Shown: positions 59,442 to 64,000 of the stretch, one piece after another | Layout of the letters: each line of letters starts with the position of its first letter | Position numbering within the stretch: the first letter of the stretch is position 1 | DNA from: JAIBJN01 sp963775625 | GTDB taxonomy: Bacteria > Actinomycetota > Thermoleophilia > Gaiellales > Gaiellaceae | Length of the DNA: 64,000 bases | Direction of reading: 5' to 3' | Assembly: GCA_963775625.1 (NCBI GenBank) | Contig: CAVZJM010000012.1 | Span: 1-64,000, forward strand | Made by a program: the position numbers and the translations under genes | Notes under the pieces: model-generated | Databases searched by the model: none | What the model saw: only the letters and a program-made list of their open reading frames with translations | What the model was told of the DNA's origin: nothing

Positions 59442-61893
59442 AGACGACGAGGTTGACGAGCTTGCCCGGGACGATGATCTCCTTGCGGATCTCCTTCCCG
59501 TCCACGTGGGCACGCACGCGCGGGAGCTCCTTGGCGCGCGCCAGGAGCTCGGCGTCGGGCAGCCCCACCGGTACCTCGACCTTGTCGCGGACCCTCCCGT
59601 TCACCTGGACGACGAGCTCGAACGTCTCGCGTTCCAGGAGCGCCGGGTCGGCCTCGGGCCAGGGCTCCTCCCAGAGACGCTCGCGCCCGAGCCGCTCCCA
59701 CAGCTCCTCGGCCAGGTGCGGGGCGTACGGCTGCACCAGGCTGACCGCCGTCTCGGTGGCGAAGCGCACCTCACCCGCACGATCCGGGTCGTCCTTCTCC
59801 CGGTAGATCTCGTTGACGAGCTCGATTACGGCGGCGATCGGTGTGTTGAACTGGAACCGCCTGAGGATGTCGTCGGACACCTTGGCGATCGCCTCGTGCG
59901 CGCGCGTGACGAGAGGGCCGTCGGCGGGGGCCTCCACCGGGCCACGCTCGGCGACCTCCAGCCCCAGCCGCCACAGGCGCCCGAGGAAGCGCGCCATGCC
60001 GTCGATGCCGGTGTCCTGCCACTCGATGTCGTCCTCGGCCGGGCCGATGTAGAGGATGTAGAGGCGCACGGCGTCCGCGCCATAGCGGGCGATCATCTCG
60101 TCGGGCGCGATGACGTTGCCCTTGGACTTCGCCATCTTCGCGCCGAGGTAGTGGATCATCCCCTGCGTGAAGAGGCGCAGGAACGGCTCGCGGAAGCCGA
60201 GCAGCCCGAGGTCGTTCAGCACCTTCACGAAGAAGCGCGCGTAGAGCAGGTGGAGGATGGCGTGCTCGACGCCGCCGATGTACTGGTTGACGGGCAGCCA
60301 GTAGTCGGCGACCTCCCGGCTCCACGGCGCCTCGTCGTTCCCCGCGTCGCAGTAGCGGATGAAGTACCAGGAGGAGTCGACGAAGGTGTCCATCGTGTCC
60401 GTCTCCCGGTGCGCCTCGCCCCCGCAGCGCGGGCAGGTCGTGTGCACCCAGTCCTCCGCGGCCGCGAGCGGCGAGCGGCCCTTCGGCAGGTACTCCTCGA
60501 CGTCGGGGAGAAGCACCGGCAGGTCCTCCTCGGGCACGGGCACCATCCCGCAGGATTCGCAATAGAGGATCGGGATCGGGCAGCCCCAGTAGCGCTGGCG
60601 CGAGAGGAGCCAGTCGCGCAGCCGATAGCCGACTGCCTGCTTGCCCAGGCCGCGGGATTCCAGCCACTCGACGATCGCCTGATTCCCCTCCTCGGCCGGC
60701 AGGCCGGAGAACTGCGCCGAGTCGACCAGGCGCTCGTCCTCGGCGTGCGGGACGTAGCTGCCCTCCTCGAGCTCCTCGCCCTCGGGCGCGACGACGACCT
60801 TGACCGGCAGGTCGTACCGCCGCGCGAAGTCGTAGTCGCGCTCGTCGTGGGCCGGCACGGCCATGATCGCGCCCGTCCCGTACTCCATGAGCACGTAGTC
60901 GGCGACCCAGATCGGGAGGCGCTCGTCGTCGACCGGGTTCGTCACGAACGCCCCCGTGAAGACGCCCGTCTTCTCCTTCTCCGGGTCGGCGCGCTCGATC
61001 GCGGAGCGGCCGACCGCGCGGCGGGCGTAGTCGAGCACCTCCGCCTCGTGCGGCGTGCCGGCGACGAGCCGGGGCACGAGCTCGTGCTCGGGGGCGAGCA
61101 CGAAGAAGGTCGCTCCGAAGAGCGTGTCCGGGCGGGTCGTGAAGACCGGGATGTCGGCGTCGAGCTCCTCGATCCGGAAGACGACCTCGGCGCCCTCGGA
61201 GCGCCCGATCCAGTTCCGCTGCATCGTGAGAACGTGCTCGGGCCAGGACTCGAGCAGGCTCATCTCGTCGAGGAGGCGGTCCGCGTAGGCGGTGATGCGG
61301 AAGAACCACTGCTCCAGGCTCCTGCGCTCGACCTCGGCCCCGCAGCGCTCGCAGCGCCCGTCGACCACCTGCTCGTTGGCGAGCACGGTCTGGTCGTTCG
61401 GGCACCAGTTGACGGGGGCCTCCTTGCGGTAGGCGAGGCCCTTTTCGTAGAGCTTGAGGAAGAGCCACTGCGTCCAGCGGTAGTACGAGGGCTCGGACGT
61501 GGAGACCTCGCGGTCCCAGTCGATCGCCCACCCCATGCGGCGCATCTGCTCCCGGATGGCGGCGATGTTGCGCTCCGTGACGAGGCGCGGGTGCCCTCCC
61601 TCGCGGATGGCCGCGTTCTCGGCCGGGAGGCCGAAGGCGTCGTAGCCCATCGGCCGCAGGACGCGGAGGCCCATGCGCCGGCGCACGTGGGTGAGGACGT
61701 CGCCGAGGGTGTAGTTCTTCACGTGTCCCATGTGGAGCTCGCCCGACGGGTACGGGAGCATCTCGAGGACGTAGGTGTGCGGCTCGTCCATCTCCTCGGG
61801 CCCTGAGGGGTTGGGAACCGAGAAGGCGCGCTCGCGCGCCCACGCCTCCTGCCACTTCAGCTCGATCGTCTCGGGGTCGTATCGCTCCATCAC
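59440..61893 (-). CDS. leuS: Leucyl-tRNA synthetase
   Basis: It charges tRNA-Leu. The 817-residue class I enzyme has the HIGH-type motif HMGHVKNYTLGDVL, a zinc-type module (WCPNDQTVLANEQVVDGRCE), the CP1 editing domain (VFTTRPDTLFGATFFVLAPE), the catalytic loop KMAKSKGNVIAPDE (KMSKS equivalent) and the C-terminal anticodon-binding region. The start is GTG 61893 (ATG 61890 is equally possible). A 27-nt hairpin lies 28-55 nt upstream; no T-box sequence is present. tRNA-Leu(CAA) is also in the window. Confidence 0.96.
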   Translation of the reverse strand: MMERYDPETIELKWQEAWARERAFSVPNPSGPEEMDEPHTYVLEMLPYPSGELHMGHVKNYTLGDVLTHVRRRMGLRVLRPMGYDAFGLPAENAAIREGGHPRLVTERNIAAIREQMRRMGWAIDWDREVSTSEPSYYRWTQWLFLKLYEKGLAYRKEAPVNWCPNDQTVLANEQVVDGRCERCGAEVERRSLEQWFFRITAYADRLLDEMSLLESWPEHVLTMQRNWIGRSEGAEVVFRIEELDADIPVFTTRPDTLFGATFFVLAPEHELVPRLVAGTPHEAEVLDYARRAVGRSAIERADPEKEKTGVFTGAFVTNPVDDERLPIWVADYVLMEYGTGAIMAVPAHDERDYDFARRYDLPVKVVVAPEGEELEEGSYVPHAEDERLVDSAQFSGLPAEEGNQAIVEWLESRGLGKQAVGYRLRDWLLSRQRYWGCPIPILYCESCGMVPVPEEDLPVLLPDVEEYLPKGRSPLAAAEDWVHTTCPRCGGEAHRETDTMDTFVDSSWYFIRYCDAGNDEAPWSREVADYWLPVNQYIGGVEHAILHLLYARFFVKVLNDLGLLGFREPFLRLFTQGMIHYLGAKMAKSKGNVIAPDEMIARYGADAVRLYILYIGPAEDDIEWQDTGIDGMARFLGRLWRLGLEVAERGPVEAPADGPLVTRAHEAIAKVSDDILRRFQFNTPIAAVIELVNEIYREKDDPDRAGEVRFATETAVSLVQPYAPHLAEELWERLGRERLWEEPWPEADPALLERETFELVVQVNGRVRDKVEVPVGLPDAELLARAKELPRVRAHVDGKEIRKEIIVPGKLVNLVV

Positions 61894-61921
61894 GCGGCTC
61901 CAGGGGAGCGTAGCGGCCGAA

Positions 61922-61948
61922 CCGGGTCCAGCCTTGTCGGCGACCCGG
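61922..61948 (-). promoter_or_regulatory. Hairpin in the leuS leader region
   Basis: CCGGGTC and GACCCGG (61922-61928, 61942-61948) form a 7-bp stem with a loop that can pair further (GCC/GGC), upstream of the leuS start. It is placed like an attenuator, but the T-box consensus is absent, so the role is unproven. Confidence 0.25.
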
Positions 61949-62014
61949 CTCCTTGTCAGCGAGGGAGGCGCCCACTAGGGTCGCGCTCTCTGTCACATGC
62001 CGGAGGGAGGACCC

Positions 62015-62431
62015 ATGAGGAAGTTGTGGATCGCGCTGGTCGTCTGCGCGCTCTTCGTCGCCGTGCCCGGGACGGCGGCGGGCGCGACGCTACGCAAGCG
62101 CGTCGCCAAGCTCGAGGACAAGATGGCGTGCATCAAGCGAACGCCGATGTCGACATATCTTGGCTATGCCTACTACGAAGGGGTCGTTGGAGATCCAGGA
62201 CCGTTCCCAGTTCACGACCCGTCGACCGACCTCGTCGCGGACTCGAACCTCGCCGCAGCCTTCGATCAGCTCTTCGCCAGTCCCGGCCCAGCCGACTACT
62301 GGGTGGCGGTCGTGAGGAACACGTCCTCGTGCCGCTCGAAGTTCGGTGTCGTCTCGAACCCGTACGCACGCAGAGCGGTCGCGCGCGCCCACTCGACGGC
62401 GAGCATGCAGCGGCTCGCCCGCCTGCATTAA
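62015..62431 (+). CDS. Secreted protein of unknown function
   Basis: A 138-residue protein from ATG 62015, chosen over the earlier ATG 61997 because GGAGGGAGG lies just before it. It has a signal peptide (KLWIALVVCALFVAVPGTAA, cleavage after GTAAGA) and a short basic helical segment (RKRVAKLEDKMACIKRTP). The mature part has Cys44-type and Cys111-type single cysteines (MACIK, SSCRSK) that could pair. I recognise no family. The gene is upstream of a DUF1028 gene with a 12-bp gap and probably co-transcribed with it. Confidence 0.65.
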   Translation: MRKLWIALVVCALFVAVPGTAAGATLRKRVAKLEDKMACIKRTPMSTYLGYAYYEGVVGDPGPFPVHDPSTDLVADSNLAAAFDQLFASPGPADYWVAVVRNTSSCRSKFGVVSNPYARRAVARAHSTASMQRLARLH

Positions 62432-62443
62432 GGATTCGCAGAG

Positions 62444-63277
62444 GTGATCTCGACCTACTCGATCGTCGCCTGCGACCTCGAGGCGCGTGAATGGGGCGTC
62501 GGCGTGCAATCCAAGTTCCTGGCCGTGGGCGCCGCCGTTTCGGCGGCGGCGCCCGAGGTCGGGGCGATCGCCACGCAGGCGTGGGCGAACCTGGCCTACC
62601 GCCCGCAGGGGCTTGCGCTCCTCGGGGAGGGCCGCTCGGCGGACGAGGTCGTCAGGGCGCTCGTCGCCGCCGACGAGGGACGGACGCACCGCCAGGTCGG
62701 CGTCGTGGATGCGCACGGGCGCGCGGGGACGTACACGGGCTCCGACTGCCTCGAGTGGGCCGGCGGGACGACCGGCCCCGGCTACGCGGCGCAGGGCAAC
62801 ATCCTCGTCTCCGGAGCGACGGTCGAGGCGCTGGCCGAGACGTTCGAGGGGTCGGAGGGACGACCGCTCGCCGAGCGCCTGGTGGCCTGCCTGGCCGCGG
62901 CCGAGCGGGCCGGCGGAGACCGGCGCGGGCGCCAGTCGGCCGCCCTCCTCGTCGTCCGGAAGGACGGCGGCTACGGCGGAACGAGCGACGTCGCGGTCGA
63001 CCTCCGCGTCGACGACCACCCGGAGCCGGTCGAGGAGCTGGAGCGGATCTACCGCCTCCACGACCTCCTGTTCGGGGAGACGCCCGCGGAGGAGTGGCTC
63101 GAGGTCGACGCGGAGCTGGCCTCCGAGCTGCGCGAGCGCCTGGCCACGCTCGGCTACGAGCAGCCCGAGCTCGCGGACGCGCTGGCCGCCTGGGCCGGAA
63201 CGGAGAACCTGGAGGAGCGGATCCGCGGTGCCGACCGCATCGATCCGGTCGTCCTCGGGCAGCTCCGCAGCGGCTGA
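62444..63277 (+). CDS. DUF1028 (Ntn-hydrolase-like) protein
   Basis: A 277-residue protein whose first 200 residues match DUF1028: STYSIVACDLEAREWGVGVQ, SKFLAVGAAVSAAAPEVGAI, ATQAWANLAYRPQGLALLGE and GYAAQGNILVSG. The fold is that of N-terminal nucleophile hydrolases, but the serine-threonine start is not processed in an obvious way and the substrate is unknown. The C-terminal 70 residues are an acidic helical extension (a peptidoglycan-binding role has been suggested for some homologues). The start is GTG 62444, 12 bp after the secreted protein gene. Confidence 0.88.
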   Translation: MISTYSIVACDLEAREWGVGVQSKFLAVGAAVSAAAPEVGAIATQAWANLAYRPQGLALLGEGRSADEVVRALVAADEGRTHRQVGVVDAHGRAGTYTGSDCLEWAGGTTGPGYAAQGNILVSGATVEALAETFEGSEGRPLAERLVACLAAAERAGGDRRGRQSAALLVVRKDGGYGGTSDVAVDLRVDDHPEPVEELERIYRLHDLLFGETPAEEWLEVDAELASELRERLATLGYEQPELADALAAWAGTENLEERIRGADRIDPVVLGQLRSG

Positions 63278-63299
63278 CCCGCGCTGCGATCATCCTTGG

Positions 63300-64000
63300 A
63301 TGGAGCCTGAAGCGCCGAGGGAGATCGAGCCGGAGCTCGAGGGCGAGGAGGAGGCCGAGCACCCGGTCACGCCGCTCGAGCTCTTCTTCGACCTCGTGTT
63401 CGTCTTCGCCCTGACCCAGGTCACCGGGTTCATCTCCGACGACCCGACCTGGGCCGGGATGGGCAAGGGGCTCCTCATCCTCTCGGCCCTCTGGTTCGCC
63501 TGGGGCGCCTACGCCTGGCTCACGAACGAGATCGACCCGAACGAGGGCTCGGCCCGCCTGGCCGTCTTCGGCGCGATGGCCGCGATGTTCGTCGCCGCGC
63601 TGGCGGTGCCGCACGCGTTCGACAACGACGCCGTGCTCTTCGGACTCGCCTACTTCGCCGTCCGCGTGATGCACATCGTGCTCTTCGCCGAGGCGACGCC
63701 CCACGTCGACGTGCGCCAGGCCAGCTTCCGCCTGGCCCGGACGGCGATCCCCGGGCCCGCGCTGCTCGTCGTCGCAGGCTTCCTCGACGGCTGGGCGCAG
63801 ATCACCCTCTGGCTCGTCGCGCTCGCGATCGACTACTCGGGCCCCTACATCTTCGGAGTCCGCGGCTTCTCGGTCTCCGCCGACCACTTCGCGGAGCGCT
63901 ACGCGTTGATCGTGATCATCGCGCTCGGCGAGTCGATCGTCGCGATCGGGATCGGCGCGGCCGGGATCGAGCTCGACCCGACCGTCGTCATCGCGGCCGT
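63300..64000 (+). CDS. Low temperature requirement protein A (LtrA)-like, partial
   Basis: The frame starts at ATG 63300 and runs off the right edge, so about 234 residues are seen. An acidic N-terminus (EPEAPREIEPELEGEEEAEH) precedes the LtrA motif VTPLELFFDLVFVFALTQVT and then at least five helices, with YAWLTNEIDPNEG, AVRVMHIVLFAEA and ALIVIIALGESIVAIGIGAA typical of LtrA. The family is of unknown function, named for a cold-sensitive Listeria phenotype. It follows the DUF1028 gene by 22 bp in the same direction. Confidence 0.85.
   Translation, partial: MEPEAPREIEPELEGEEEAEHPVTPLELFFDLVFVFALTQVTGFISDDPTWAGMGKGLLILSALWFAWGAYAWLTNEIDPNEGSARLAVFGAMAAMFVAALAVPHAFDNDAVLFGLAYFAVRVMHIVLFAEATPHVDVRQASFRLARTAIPGPALLVVAGFLDGWAQITLWLVALAIDYSGPYIFGVRGFSVSADHFAERYALIVIIALGESIVAIGIGAAGIELDPTVVIAA

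Noticed and set aside
61894..61996. T-box or leucine riboswitch upstream of leuS
   Set aside because: The T-box consensus is absent; only a simple 7-bp hairpin is seen.

Overview
The window is about 64 kb of very GC-rich bacterial chromosome that is densely coded and uses many GTG starts and 1-4 nt gene overlaps. Gene content (a large ATPase-LuxR regulator, a DUF4242-type protein, a PPi-type phosphofructokinase, secreted proteins with GGND-like tails) and gene order (lepA-hemW-hrcA-dnaJ-prmA-mtaB-HIT-yqeY-phoH-ybeY-dgkA-cdd-era) fit an actinobacterium. I infer a Thermoleophilia-like lineage (Gaiellales or Solirubrobacterales), probably environmental; nothing here fixes the genus. There is one tRNA and no rRNA, CRISPR array, prophage or recognisable transposase gene.

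Layout. 1-5.5 kb: a YIP1-like membrane protein (cut by the edge), uvrA behind an SOS box, a lipoprotein, a PH-domain protein and a phosphoesterase. 5.5-13.6 kb: a 1254-residue exported phosphodiesterase/5'-nucleotidase fusion, a divergent LuxR-type ATPase regulator, then a beta-propeller lipoprotein and a DUF4242-like protein. 13.6-16 kb: uvrB, with a second copy of its 3' end 390 bp downstream. 16-20.5 kb: a frame-broken sulfatase, then slt, coaE and rpsA. 20.5-25 kb: an anchored propeller-like protein, REP-like repeats, a remnant copy of the polA 3' end, a frame-broken acetyltransferase and polA. 25-30.3 kb: the livKHMGF branched-chain amino acid transporter. 30.4-31.7 kb: tRNA-Leu(CAA) and pfkA. 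31.7-34.6 kb: REP-like repeats, a spermidine-synthase-like membrane protein and a TrpC-like barrel without catalytic residues. 34.6-37.9 kb: deoC with a full-length and a half-length aldehyde dehydrogenase. 37.9-40.3 kb: two zinc peptidases. 40.3-53.5 kb: a long minus-strand housekeeping series from murJ and lepA down to era. 53.6-61.9 kb: rpsT, holA, comEC, comEA, a MarP-like protease and leuS. 62-64 kb: a secreted protein, a DUF1028 protein and a partial LtrA.

The genes serve DNA repair and replication (uvrA, uvrB, polA, holA), translation and RNA quality (rpsA, rpsT, lepA, leuS, mtaB, ybeY, era), heat shock (hrcA, dnaJ), DNA uptake (comEC, comEA), envelope work (murJ, dgkA-PAP2, slt, marP) and nutrient use (liv, deoC-aldh, pfkA, secreted phosphatases).

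The least ordinary signal is a repeated architecture: uvrB and polA are each followed by a tandem, same-strand, diverged copy of their own last 60-105 bp, stop codon included, with a small cargo in between. The polA remnant also sits between REP-like motifs. A caution applies throughout: at least eight conserved reading frames carry one-base shifts, several in G/C runs, so some pseudogenes are probably sequencing errors.
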